Source of the DNA: a virus
Strand: one strand, 5' to 3'
Length of the DNA stretch: 23,004 nt
IMG/VR virus record: IMGVR_UViG_3300048834_000433
Location: 1 to 23,004 of that record
Shown here: positions 1-6,725 of the stretch, in pieces
Numbering within the stretch: the stretch's first letter is position 1
Layout: each line of letters opens with the position of its first letter
Notes under the pieces: generated by a model
Told to the model about the DNA's origin: nothing
The model's database searches: none
Seen by the model: the letters and a program-made list of their open reading frames with translations, nothing else
Made by a program: the position numbers and the translations under genes

Positions 1-159
1 GGGGTTCCCACGAATTACACAGGCCCGCATCCATCTACTGCCGGATCGGGGGCTATGGCCTATCGCGTGGCGACTGCTTCAAGCGAAGACCCAAGCGCGT
101 TCACGATTAGCTCGTCAATTGGTTGGGCTGCGAGAACGGTCGCGATTAGATCGCTCTAA
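1..159 (+). CDS. Phage structural protein, C-terminal end (partial)
   Basis: Frame 1 is open from the first base and reads 52 residues to the TAA at 157-159. The tail is rich in Ser, Thr, Gly and Ala and ends in GWAARTVAIRSL. From memory this style of ending is common on phage tail or adhesin-like proteins. The gene lies immediately upstream of the lysis cassette, where tail genes usually finish. The start and most of the protein are outside the window, so the exact product cannot be named. Confidence 0.6.
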   Translation, partial: GVPTNYTGPHPSTAGSGAMAYRVATASSEDPSAFTISSSIGWAARTVAIRSL

Positions 160-273
160 TTCCGCTTCGTCATGCAACAGATTGACGTGCCAGCCGGGCT
201 TTGCGGTCGGCGACGCCAGCACCTAGATTCCCGAAATCTCAATCAGGAGCGGCCAGGCGCTGGCCGAACGCGC

Positions 274-678
274 ATGAAGCGGCTTTTGGCCCTCGCATTT
301 GCGGGGGCTTTTTTATTGGCTACTCCGGCACCGGCTTTCTTCGCCGGGTCGTGGCTTGAAGCGAACATTGGAGCCGCGCGTCCTGCTGGTGCGCCTCATG
401 CCTGGTGCGGCTACGCCATGAGACTTGAGGTCATGGCTATGGGCCGTCCCGATCCGGGGCCTGCCTATAACGCAGTGAGAAGCTGGCACAACTACGGAAC
501 ACCAGCGCCGCGTGCTGCGGTCGGCTCGCTGTTCATCTCGCGCGGCCATATCTCAAAGGTCGTTGCTGGCGAATGTCCTCCGGGTCGTGTGCGGACGATC
601 AGCGGCAACGCAGCGGGCAGACGCGTCTCCTACATGTGCGAGCCGCTATCGAGCCTCGTGGTGTCGCGGTGGCCGTAA
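274..678 (+). CDS. Secreted CHAP-like (TIGR02594-type) peptidoglycan hydrolase
   Basis: A protein of 134 residues. Residues 1-22 form a clean Sec signal peptide: KR, a hydrophobic Leu/Ala core, then an APA-type cleavage region. The mature part has a WCGYAMR motif (Cys45), a central SWHNYG, a GHISKVV motif (His92) and an ISGN segment. This order matches the CHAP/NlpC-P60-like TIGR02594 family, in which Cys and His are catalytic. It probably cuts peptidoglycan peptides in the periplasm during lysis or entry. The start at 274 is chosen because the signal peptide begins there; an in-frame ATG at 172 would add 34 arginine-rich residues. The only Shine-Dalgarno-like AGGAG (245-249) is rather far upstream. 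A tail-associated hydrolase is the alternative. Confidence 0.6.
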   Translation: MKRLLALAFAGAFLLATPAPAFFAGSWLEANIGAARPAGAPHAWCGYAMRLEVMAMGRPDPGPAYNAVRSWHNYGTPAPRAAVGSLFISRGHISKVVAGECPPGRVRTISGNAAGRRVSYMCEPLSSLVVSRWP

Positions 679-776
679 CTCTCATCCACGCTTTCTGCGT
701 TGCCGTCATTGCGAACGGCGTTGCTGCGCTCTTGGCGATGCTGGCCGCTCTTGTCCGTTTGGGGATGACCCTATGA
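669..776 (+). CDS. Possible 35-aa single-span membrane protein
   Basis: A short frame from a GTG at 669, overlapping the end of the CHAP-like gene, to the TGA at 774-776, which overlaps the amidase ATG (ATGA). The product would be almost entirely hydrophobic (VIANGVAALLAMLAALV), one membrane span with a single Arg near the C-terminus. Its position between two lytic genes and its ATGA coupling would suit a tiny holin-like or translational-coupling peptide. The ribosome binding site is weak and no family is recognised. Confidence 0.3.
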   Translation: MAVTLIHAFCVAVIANGVAALLAMLAALVRLGMTL

Positions 777-1645
777 ATCCGATCCCGCTCAATCAACTGC
801 CTGATCTTAAGGGCAAGAAGCTATTTGGCGTCGTATGGCATTGGACCGGCGGGACGCATCAGGCCAATTCCATCGACGTGCAGCACTACCACTGGATCGT
901 AAACGGTGACGGATCGATCGTTCCCGGCGTAAACCCGACCCGGAATTTCCATCCTTGCCCGGCGAACTACGGCGCACACACGCGCAACCTGAATAGCGGA
1001 TGGCTGGCTATCTCGCTTTCCTGCCTTGGCGGTCCCGGCACGAACGATAGCAACCAAGGCCAGTGGCCGATGACGAAGGCGCAGGCTGACGTGATGGTCG
1101 CTATCTCTGCGCAGCTTGCGGAGCATTATGGCATTCCCGTGCAGCGTCCATCAAAGGCTGATCGGCGCGGCTTTCTTTCTCACGCCGAAGTGCAGGACGC
1201 ACTTGGCATCTCGCAGGCAGGGAAGTGGGATTTCACCGTTTGCTACGACCCCAAGGTTCGCGGGGCGAAGAACGTAGGCGATTTCTTCCGGCGGCAGGTT
1301 CGCGAACGCATGATCGCTTCGCCTGTAGGCATCATGGACGATGTTGCGCCACGCAATGAGCTTGACGGCGTACACGATGACGCGCCTCAGCCTGTGATGG
1401 CCGACGCCACGAACAACCGGCAGGAGCAGGAGCCTTTATCCGGCTTCCGCAAGGTGCTGGGGTGGGTAACGGCAGGCGTGACGGCCATCGGCTCTGCCAT
1501 CGCCGCAGTCGGCAAGTGGCTCATGTCTCTGCCGCCGGAAGTCCTCATTGCGATTGTGGTCACGCTCGCGATTGTCGGCACGATTATCTTTGCGCTGATC
1601 TGGCTGTTTCCTAGGCCCATCGTGATTGAGAAGGAGAAGCCGTGA
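773..1645 (+). CDS. N-acetylmuramoyl-L-alanine amidase endolysin with C-terminal membrane hairpin
   Basis: A 290-residue Amidase_2 (T7 lysozyme-like) zinc amidase that would cut the amide bond between muramic acid and the stem peptide. Visible zinc ligands are His23 (VVWHWTGG), His137 (FLSHAEV) and Cys157; Lys151 in GKWDFTVC and His/Tyr around 38-40 fit the active-site pocket. After an acidic linker (about 175-215), two hydrophobic stretches at about 222-243 and 250-275 form a likely membrane hairpin ending in basic and acidic residues. Most phage amidases of this size lack such a tail, so the enzyme may be membrane-tethered or release itself like a pinholin-dependent lysin. The start at 773 follows GGGGA and overlaps the preceding stop. 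It is followed directly by the spanin-like genes. Confidence 0.85.
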   Translation: MNPIPLNQLPDLKGKKLFGVVWHWTGGTHQANSIDVQHYHWIVNGDGSIVPGVNPTRNFHPCPANYGAHTRNLNSGWLAISLSCLGGPGTNDSNQGQWPMTKAQADVMVAISAQLAEHYGIPVQRPSKADRRGFLSHAEVQDALGISQAGKWDFTVCYDPKVRGAKNVGDFFRRQVRERMIASPVGIMDDVAPRNELDGVHDDAPQPVMADATNNRQEQEPLSGFRKVLGWVTAGVTAIGSAIAAVGKWLMSLPPEVLIAIVVTLAIVGTIIFALIWLFPRPIVIEKEKP

Positions 1646-1992
1646 TGCTGGATTTTCTTCTCAATCCTTGGACGATCTTCGGCGCTGGCTTAACCGCCTC
1701 GGCGGTTTTCGCGGCGGTCTGGTTTCTTCTGCCCGGCGTTATCCCGGCGTTTCTTGCAACCAAATTCGGACAGCGCGTTGCCGTGATCGGCGGCGCAGTC
1801 GCAGCGCTCTGGCTTTCCTTCGTCGCGGTTGCCAAGCGCAGCGAGCGCAAGGCTGAGCAACGGATCAACGAACAGATCAAGCAGGATTCCATTCAACGTG
1901 ACCAGAAACGGGAGCAACGCGATGCGGAGCTTAAAACCCTTGACGATGCTGCTTTGCGTAAGCGTGCTTCTCGGTGGATGTCAGACGACTAA
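1645..1992 (+). CDS. i-spanin (Rz)-like inner membrane protein
   Basis: A 115-residue protein with two predicted membrane spans (about 11-38 and 46-63), then a highly charged coiled-coil-like tail (64-115) ending in DDAALRKRASRW. ATG 1645 is preferred over GTG 1642 because AAGGAG at 1631-1636 is better spaced; it overlaps the amidase stop. The charged C-terminal helix, the position after the endolysin and the lipoprotein gene overlapping its 3' end all match an Rz/Rz1 arrangement. Known Rz proteins usually have one N-terminal span, so two is unusual; a combined holin/spanin role is possible. Confidence 0.6.
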   Translation: MLDFLLNPWTIFGAGLTASAVFAAVWFLLPGVIPAFLATKFGQRVAVIGGAVAALWLSFVAVAKRSERKAEQRINEQIKQDSIQRDQKREQRDAELKTLDDAALRKRASRWMSDD

Positions 1993-2134
1993 GCTGCTTT
2001 CCAATTGCGCAGGCTGGCAGAAGTCCACGTTCAAGCCTTCGACCTACGATTACCTGTACCAACATGATCGCAAACTATTGCTTTCAACGATCAGCAATAA
2101 CGAGAACGGCGCTGAGAGCGGGTGCTGGAAATGA
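1922..2134 (+). CDS. o-spanin (Rz1)-like lipoprotein
   Basis: A 70-residue lipoprotein in a different frame, starting inside the preceding gene and overlapping it by 71 bases. Residues 1-20 form a lipoprotein signal with an LLGGC lipobox, so the mature protein should be acylated on that Cys and sit in the outer membrane. The mature part (CAGW..., HDRKLLLSTISNNENG, ending GCWK) resembles small lipoproteins repeatedly found beside lysis genes of alphaproteobacterial phages. The nested layout is typical of Rz/Rz1 pairs, which fuse the two membranes at the last step of lysis. It is less proline-rich than lambda Rz1. Confidence 0.6.
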   Translation: MRSLKPLTMLLCVSVLLGGCQTTKLLSNCAGWQKSTFKPSTYDYLYQHDRKLLLSTISNNENGAESGCWK

Positions 2135-2469
2135 CCGGCCTCGATGAAATCAGCTTTAAACTCGGAAAGATCATGTCCGAGATTGACGGCCTCAAGGACG
2201 ATGTACGCGACGTTAAGCGCGAGGTCAGCGAGGACCGAAAGGCGACGGATAAATTTCGAGAGGAAATCAAGGTCAAGGTTAAGTCGATTGGCGAGGCGGT
2301 GGATGAAATATCCCCGCACGTCGAGGACTACAGGACACTGCGTCAGAAGATCGGGGTCGCTGTCATTCTGGTCAGCACCATCGGATCAGGCGCGGCCTAT
2401 CTGATCTGGCAAGGGATAATCAATTTCTGGCCTGTCATCCGAGACACGCTGAAACAGGCTCTCAAGTAA
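2131..2469 (+). CDS. DUF1515-like coiled-coil membrane protein
   Basis: A 112-residue protein: residues 5-70 are heptad-like and highly charged (repeated D/E/K with hydrophobics), then one membrane span at about 74-98 and a short basic tail. This arrangement resembles the DUF1515 family seen near lysis genes in rhizobial phages; the family match is from memory. ATG 2131 overlaps the preceding stop (ATGA). As the last gene of the cassette it may act as a holin-like or lysis-regulating membrane protein; its function is not established. Confidence 0.6.
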   Translation: MTGLDEISFKLGKIMSEIDGLKDDVRDVKREVSEDRKATDKFREEIKVKVKSIGEAVDEISPHVEDYRTLRQKIGVAVILVSTIGSGAAYLIWQGIINFWPVIRDTLKQALK

Positions 2470-2533
2470 TCTGAAATTCGGGCAGTGCCTAAATCAGAAA
2501 GCCCAAGGGTTTCTGAAACGTCGCTGCTCGTCC

Positions 2534-2564
2534 GAAGCCCTCAATGGTGAGGGCGAGTGGCTTC
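2534..2564 (+). other. Two competing hairpins in the lysis-operon trailer
   Basis: GCCCTCA (2537-2543) pairs perfectly with TGAGGGC (2548-2554) around an ATGG loop. GAAGCC (2534-2539) can instead pair with GGCTTC (2559-2564). The two stems share bases and exclude each other. They lie in the non-coding stretch 2470-2600 between the last lysis gene and its terminator, where no ORF is seen. The role is unknown; 3'-end protection or a small RNA is possible. Confidence 0.35.
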
Positions 2565-2602
2565 CCGTCACTCTGTCTAACCTCCCTGTGAACGACCCAC
2601 TA

Positions 2603-2637
2603 GCCCGCTGTCCCTAACGGGATGGCGGGCCTTTTTT
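2603..2637 (+). terminator. Strong Rho-independent terminator of the lysis operon
   Basis: GCCCGC (2603-2608) pairs with GCGGGC (2625-2630), and the enclosed TCCC and GGGA extend the stem. It is followed by C and six T. It ends the rightward lysis operon where it meets the convergent leftward operon. Confidence 0.85.
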
Positions 2638-2641
2638 CATT

Positions 2642-2669
2642 TACAGGAATGCAGCTACAGGAATGCAGC
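2642..2669. repeat. Perfect 14-bp tandem duplication at the excisionase-like stop codon
   Basis: TACAGGAATGCAGC occurs twice back to back (2642-2655 and 2656-2669). On the minus strand the junction carries the TAG stop of the excisionase-like gene, and the second copy supplies another stop soon after. This looks like a recent duplication. Confidence 0.8.
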
Positions 2670-2879
2670 AATACGCCGATCAGGAAGATGAAGGGCGCGG
2701 CATTTCGCGAACAACTCCTTGGCGCTTCGCAGCGTAGTAAAATCCCTTCGCCCAATGCGGGCAATCTCGAGGTTGCCTTTCGCCGCCTCTGATCGAAGGG
2801 TTGAAGGCGTGAAAGCATCACTAAACACAAGACGGCACGCTTCCTCGAGCGTAATGGGCAGATTTTCGTCACGCCCCAT
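2655..2879 (-). CDS. Excisionase-like HTH protein
   Basis: A 74-residue protein with LPITLEEACRL, then TPSTLRSEAAKGNLEIARIGRRDFTT. That is the winged-helix layout of small excisionase/MerR-like DNA-binding proteins (helix, recognition helix, short wing), and it matches an alphaproteobacterial phage Xis-like family known to me. It would bend DNA at the attachment site to direct excision. ATG 2879 follows GGGGAAGAAG and overlaps the stop of the 31-aa gene. It is the promoter-distal gene of the leftward operon. No integrase lies beside it, so a purely regulatory role cannot be excluded. Confidence 0.6.
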   Translation of the reverse strand: MGRDENLPITLEEACRLVFSDAFTPSTLRSEAAKGNLEIARIGRRDFTTLRSAKELFAKCRALHLPDRRIAAFL

Positions 2880-2974
2880 CACTTCTTCCCCGTCCTACGC
2901 AGAACCACTACACGGGGAGGGAAGTCCTTACCGTTGTCCTTTATCTTCTCCCATGCGGTGAGGGGGCGAGGCAT
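2879..2974 (-). CDS. 31-aa basic phage peptide
   Basis: A short gene reading MPRPLTAWEKIKDNGKDF then a Val/Arg/Lys-rich end. Support: an excellent AGGAGG six bases from the ATG, TGATG overlap with the upstream gene's stop and TGATG overlap with the excisionase-like start. No family is recognised. It may be a small partner of the next protein or a coupling peptide. Confidence 0.55.
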   Translation of the reverse strand: MPRPLTAWEKIKDNGKDFPPRVVVLRRTGKK

Positions 2975-3771
2975 CACGCCTCCTCCTTATCTGCGGGGAG
3001 AGGGGCGAAAGACTCCAGAACCTTCATTGCCGCCAATGCGCTTTTCGGGTCTGCGAAATCCAGCTGCACAACATAACTGTCTGCTTCGGGATGCAGGCTC
3101 AACGTCGATGCGGGTATTAACTCAACAAGCCGCTGCCACCCTTCCTTTCCTCCCGTAAGGAGGCCGGAGATGGCGAGTGTTCGAAAATCTTCCGCCATCT
3201 GCCGTAGGCTAGTTTGATGCCCCGAACCCTCTCTAAAACTAAACGAGAAGTTATCTAGATAATCCGCATGCTCTTTCGCTCGCTCTACTGCGTCCGCTGA
3301 TGGTGTGGGGGCGCGGTGTAGTGCTTCCTTAACTGCTGGGTCTTTCAACCAACGAGCAACGGCTTCTTTCCCTACCGTCCCCGGTGTTTCCACTCTTGGG
3401 GATTGGAGGGCGAGGAGTGCCTTCGCTGACTCTCTGTGGTGAGAAGCGAGCCGCTTGAAGTCATCCGCAGCGTCTTCTGCGCCAATTGAGCCACGACAAT
3501 GGGTCCTATAACCGTTTCCGTGGCGGAAATAATTTTCTCGTTCTTCGAAATGTATCTGCTTCTCTTTATGCCAAATTATTGCATCTTCCAGCGCTGCGTT
3601 TCGCGCGTCAGGCGATGGCGGAAGGGCGAGGATGGCGCGGGCTTTTTCGAGGGCATGATTTTTCCGCTGCACCCATTGCTGTTGCAGATCGGAGCCTACC
3701 TTGTAGCTGTCCGCGTGAATAAAGGCATCGCGATCAATAATCCGCGCGATCTGTTCAAGACGGGAGGTCAT
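2974..3771 (-). CDS. Hypothetical phage protein, 265 aa
   Basis: A soluble, mostly helical protein with an N-terminal half full of Glu, Arg and His (KARAIL, HKEKQIHFEERENYFRHG) and a C-terminal half ending LESFAPLPADKEEA. No catalytic motif is evident. ATG 3771 has AGGAG five bases upstream; an in-frame codon at 3786 lacks this and would lie deeper in the previous gene. It is among the least GC-rich genes of the operon. Function unknown. Confidence 0.7.
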   Translation of the reverse strand: MTSRLEQIARIIDRDAFIHADSYKVGSDLQQQWVQRKNHALEKARAILALPPSPDARNAALEDAIIWHKEKQIHFEERENYFRHGNGYRTHCRGSIGAEDAADDFKRLASHHRESAKALLALQSPRVETPGTVGKEAVARWLKDPAVKEALHRAPTPSADAVERAKEHADYLDNFSFSFREGSGHQTSLRQMAEDFRTLAISGLLTGGKEGWQRLVELIPASTLSLHPEADSYVVQLDFADPKSALAAMKVLESFAPLPADKEEA

Positions 3772-3779
3772 GGAAGCTC

Positions 3780-4151
3780 CTACCAATTCGGATCGCGATA
3801 AGGTGGCTTGTTGAAAGGCTTGCGAACGCCAGAGCCGCGAGAGCCTGGTATTGGACGGTCGGAGCGCTGCTTGATGCCCTGATCCCGGTCGCGCTGGCGC
3901 TTGGTCTTTGCGATCATCGGTGCGTCGCGCTTGCCAGTCTTTTCACGATGGCAGGGCGGGCAAAGGCACTGGCAGTTCTCTAATGAGTTATCGCCGCTCA
4001 ACCATGTTGGGGTGATATGGTCGTAATGAACGCCGCCGGAGCGAAGCCTGACGTTGCAACGCTCGCCGCACAATAACTTGCCTTCGCAGCGGCCTTCCGC
4101 GCGCATGAAAGCATCGCGTTTTGTGGCGTTAGTGAACTCGACCCGGCTCAC
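3780..4151 (-). CDS. HNH endonuclease
   Basis: A 123-residue protein. It has a zinc-knuckle HNH domain: Cys22, Cys28/Cys32, the YDHITPTW core (His45), Asn59 and the CxxCH cluster at 64-68 (LCPPCHREK). The C-terminal 45 residues are basic and disordered-looking (many Arg/Lys/Pro) and may bind DNA. HNH proteins nick or cut DNA; in phages they act as homing, packaging or recombination nucleases. The start is GTG 4151, overlapping the upstream stop as GTGA, with GGAG eight bases upstream. Confidence 0.85.
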   Translation of the reverse strand: MSRVEFTNATKRDAFMRAEGRCEGKLLCGERCNVRLRSGGVHYDHITPTWLSGDNSLENCQCLCPPCHREKTGKRDAPMIAKTKRQRDRDQGIKQRSDRPIPGSRGSGVRKPFNKPPYRDPNW

Positions 4152-4465
4152 AGCTTCATCTCCGCACGTCTAGTCGCTTCGTAAGACTGGTTCTCCATCG
4201 ATTTCATGCGGATATATTCGAGCTGCACTTTAAGCAGATTGGCTTGCTCGCGAGCCCGAACCATCTTCGTCACGAAGTCGGTCCATTCCTCGGAAGCCTT
4301 CACGGTCAGTTCGGCCCGCGAAACCGGCATATCTCCAAGCGCCACCATCTTCTGCGAGAGGAACGCTGACTTGGTTTCCTCTAGAAGATTGGCAGCGGAA
4401 TCCGCATCGACCCACTTTTTCGCGATGACGCGGTATTGCTCGGAGATAGGCAGATTGTCATCCAT
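4148..4465 (-). CDS. Conserved coiled-coil phage protein, 105 aa
   Basis: A helical protein with ADSAANLLEETKSAFLSQKMVAL, EEWTDFV and the C-terminal LEYIRMKS...EMKL. This resembles a small family I recall from recombination modules of alphaproteobacterial phages, with no assigned activity. It sits between two HNH genes, downstream of the annealing-protein candidate. The start overlaps the upstream gene's stop (TGATG) and the end overlaps the next start. A helper in recombination is plausible but unproven. Confidence 0.65.
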   Translation of the reverse strand: MDDNLPISEQYRVIAKKWVDADSAANLLEETKSAFLSQKMVALGDMPVSRAELTVKASEEWTDFVTKMVRAREQANLLKVQLEYIRMKSMENQSYEATRRAEMKL

Positions 4466-4716
4466 CAGCGAAACTCGGCCGCGAACGGCACCGCGTCGTC
4501 TAGTTCGTTCTGCCGACCACGGGCAGGAGCGTTGCTCGCTTCCTTCTGGCGCGGCTCGAACAGACTGACGCGCACCTTGCCTTCAGCGTCGGGCAAGGGG
4601 AGGCTGTCAAAGATAAGGGAAATACCTTTGTCGCCCTGAAAGGCAGTCCCGACGCGATGCCAGAAAGTGCCGCCGTCCTTTTTCGATCTTGGTGATAGAA
4701 CGTCAAACCGTTTCAT
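4465..4716 (-). CDS. Small conserved phage protein, 83 aa
   Basis: It reads MKRFDVLSPRSKKDGGTFWH, then GTAFQGDKGISLIFDSLPLP and VRVSLFEPR. The beta-rich pattern (FWHRVGTAF..., SLIFDSLP) matches a family seen beside phage recombination genes; an OB-fold or ssDNA-binding role is only a guess. ATG 4716 has GGAG seven bases upstream and forms ATGA with the upstream stop, whereas ATG 4728 has no Shine-Dalgarno sequence. Confidence 0.6.
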   Translation of the reverse strand: MKRFDVLSPRSKKDGGTFWHRVGTAFQGDKGISLIFDSLPLPDAEGKVRVSLFEPRQKEASNAPARGRQNELDDAVPFAAEFR

Positions 4717-5198
4717 ACGTGTCTCCATGTTTTGCGGCTCTTAACTTGCCGCACAGTTGATTGATCGACGGAAAATTTCCCGGCAAGAGTCTGGATTTCA
4801 TCTTCTGATGAACGTATTTCAGCGACGGCAGAGGCGCTCAGCTTCGCTCGGAAATGACTCTCTCCCGATGAATATCGGGCTCTGCCTTTTTTAATCTTGT
4901 CTGTTACATTATCTGCATGAGTACCGAGCCGAAGGTGGTCAGGATTTACGCATAGCTTTTCATCGCACTCGTGAAGTACGCACAGACCACGCGCTATGCT
5001 CCCCTTATAAGCAGCGTAGGACGCTTGGTGAGCGCCTTTCGCTCGACGCAGAACTGCGAGTTTCCCGTACCCATTTCTGCTCACCGGCCCATCCCATATC
5101 CAGCACCCTGTAATCGGGATGGGTATGCTGCGCCTTTCGATTGTCTGCCTTAGCTGGTCGCGCGTTTCGGCCAAAGACGGGTGCCAACGCTTGCTCAT
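4713..5198 (-). CDS. Homing-type HNH_3 endonuclease with C-terminal HTH
   Basis: A 161-residue protein. Residues 30-45 (GCWIWDGPVSRNGYGK) and 72-97 (His76, Cys78, Cys83, Asn85, His88 in LHECDEKLCVNPDHLRLGT) are diagnostic of HNH_3 homing endonucleases. Residues 118-158 look like a DNA-binding helix-turn-helix of the NUMOD/IENR kind (LSASAVAEIRS...STVRQVKSRKTW). It would make a site-specific cut and may be a free-standing homing gene. The start forms ATGA with the annealing-protein stop, so it is well integrated into the operon. Confidence 0.85.
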   Translation of the reverse strand: MSKRWHPSLAETRDQLRQTIERRSIPIPITGCWIWDGPVSRNGYGKLAVLRRAKGAHQASYAAYKGSIARGLCVLHECDEKLCVNPDHLRLGTHADNVTDKIKKGRARYSSGESHFRAKLSASAVAEIRSSEDEIQTLAGKFSVDQSTVRQVKSRKTWRHV

Positions 5199-5749
5199 GC
5201 TGCTTCCGCTCCTGCTTCGTTTGCTTCCTGTTTCAGTTCTTCGTGGTACGGTGCGAGCGCGTTGCGATCCGCAAGTGACTGCTTCATGTACCAGTCTCTA
5301 TAGGGTTCGATTCCGCGAGCGGCCGCCTTGCGCGCCATTTCATAAATAGCTGGCGGCGTGTCGGGCTTTCCTTCGTTGAAGGCGTCTGCTTCTTCTTCGG
5401 AGTATGCGATGCCGTGCAAGCCGATCAGCTTAAGGATCACGCGATCCTTGCCGCGCTTCTCCGCCATTGCGAAGGGATAGGAGTTCTTGTTATTGCCGGG
5501 GGCAGCTTCGCCAATGGACCATTCGGTCTTGTCGCCCATGTTGCCGGTCACGCAGATCGCAGCGACCTTTGCAGCGCCATCGGCTTCTACAATGTGCGGC
5601 GCATCGAACGTGATATTCGCCTTAACAGCGATTTGCTCAAGTACGCGGTGATAGACGACCCAAGTTCCGTGGCAGTCCCACGCTGCCTCCGGCCCGAAGC
5701 CGTGCGCCTTGAGAACTTCTGAAATCCGCGGGTCTAGCTTCTTTGCCAT
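5195..5749 (-). CDS. Candidate single-strand annealing protein (ERF/Rad52-like)
   Basis: A 184-residue protein with an N-terminal WDCHGTWVVYHRVLEQIA, then VAAICVTGNMGD, WSIGEAAPGNNKNSYPFAMA and EKRGKDRVILKLIGLHG. The beta strand, then a conserved small-residue loop, then a helix with Arg-Val-Ile-Leu-Lys is reminiscent of ERF/Rad52-type annealing proteins (compare the ERF pattern of Tyr-Arg-Ala-Leu-Gly). An acidic EEEADAF segment and a Glu/Ala-rich tail follow. Such proteins promote ssDNA annealing in phage recombination. The family is familiar, but the functional label is an inference from fold-like pattern and operon context. Confidence 0.5.
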   Translation of the reverse strand: MAKKLDPRISEVLKAHGFGPEAAWDCHGTWVVYHRVLEQIAVKANITFDAPHIVEADGAAKVAAICVTGNMGDKTEWSIGEAAPGNNKNSYPFAMAEKRGKDRVILKLIGLHGIAYSEEEADAFNEGKPDTPPAIYEMARKAAARGIEPYRDWYMKQSLADRNALAPYHEELKQEANEAGAEAA

Positions 5750-5752
5750 GGC

Positions 5753-6508
5753 TCAGAGTTTCTGTTCAGTGGTTGCGGTAATGCCCTCGGGGAGATTCCC
5801 CGTGGTCTTCCGGTAAGCGCGGGCTTCGGTAAGAAACGCCTGCCGTAAATCTTCTGTCAGGCCCATGGCCGCCAGAGCCTTCGCTGCATCATCAACGTGC
5901 AGGACTTCAATCGTGCGGAGTGAGAGCGCGCGGCCATAGCCGCCGCTGATCTTGACCTTGCTGTCCTTCGCTGCGATTTCCTTTGCGCGGTCCAATTTCT
6001 CGAAACGGCTGAATGCCTGGTCCGCTTCGATGGTCGCGGCAACCACGTCCTCGCCAACAACGCCTTGCGCAGCGTTGTCCTTGGCTTCGCGCTCTTTCGC
6101 TTCGGCTTCGCGAGCAATGCGCTCTGCTTCGGCAGCTTCCGCTGCGATGCGCTCAGCTTCAGCGCGGCGCTTGGCTTCTTCTGCCTGCAGGTAGGCCGCC
6201 AGTCGTTGCTTGATCGTATTTCGCGCGGTTTCGAGCGGCTTCTGTGCTGCTTTATGCGTCTCGTTGATGGCCTTCACTTCGTCATTCAGCGGCTTTACGG
6301 CCTTGACGCGCTCGGCTTCGATCTCATCGAATGATGCCTTGACGCGCTTTTCCATCGCCGCCGCTTCCTTGGCGGTTCCCGGCGTTTCGATAACCGGGTT
6401 TTCAGCAAGCCACGCCGAAGCATCAGCAACCGTAATCGCGCCGATACCGATAGGGCCGGGAGGGTTGTTATTGCCAGCAACAGCGCGCGGGTTATCTGCG
6501 ATGTTCAT
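5753..6508 (-). CDS. Coiled-coil recombination-module protein, 251 aa
   Basis: Residues 50-150 form a long coiled coil very rich in Ala, Glu, Lys and Arg (EAKRRAEAERIAAEAAEAER). The N-terminus is Pro/Gly/Asn-rich, and the C-terminal region (GGYGRALSLRTIEVLHVDD) looks like a compact folded domain. I do not know its activity. It immediately precedes the annealing-protein candidate with a three-base gap, so it is probably its partner or a nuclease accessory. The ATG at 6508 overlaps the upstream stop. Confidence 0.65.
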   Translation of the reverse strand: MNIADNPRAVAGNNNPPGPIGIGAITVADASAWLAENPVIETPGTAKEAAAMEKRVKASFDEIEAERVKAVKPLNDEVKAINETHKAAQKPLETARNTIKQRLAAYLQAEEAKRRAEAERIAAEAAEAERIAREAEAKEREAKDNAAQGVVGEDVVAATIEADQAFSRFEKLDRAKEIAAKDSKVKISGGYGRALSLRTIEVLHVDDAAKALAAMGLTEDLRQAFLTEARAYRKTTGNLPEGITATTEQKL

Positions 6509-6705
6509 TCCGCCGCTACCTTCTGCGTGGCTTCCAGTTTCTGAACGACGCGCGACAGGCGATGCGATGCCAGCGCCAAATCGTGATATTCTCCGCTCAA
6601 CAGCGCTGGCGTTTCGTCCGCGATCTTGTGCAGATCGCTAATCGCCATGACCAATTGCGTGACGGTCAGTTCTGCCAGCACGAGAGGTTCGTCAGCTTCT
6701 GGCAT
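6505..6705 (-). CDS. Small phage protein, 66 aa
   Basis: It starts MPEADEPLVLAELTVTQLVMA and has two amphipathic helices (HDLALASHRLSRVVQKLEATQ). ATG 6705 is five bases from AGGAGT; ATG 6708 would be only two bases away and longer upstream starts lack a site. A strong hairpin lies just upstream of this ribosome binding site and may control it. Function unknown; the end overlaps the next start. Confidence 0.6.
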   Translation of the reverse strand: MPEADEPLVLAELTVTQLVMAISDLHKIADETPALLSGEYHDLALASHRLSRVVQKLEATQKVAAE

Positions 6706-6725
6706 CATCGACTCCTGTAAAGGGG

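Noticed and set aside
512-772. N-terminal extension of the amidase frame back to an ATG at 512
   Set aside because: The extra 87 residues are arginine- and cysteine-rich shadow sequence of the CHAP-like gene, while ATG 773 is well spaced from GGGGA and begins a normal amidase fold.
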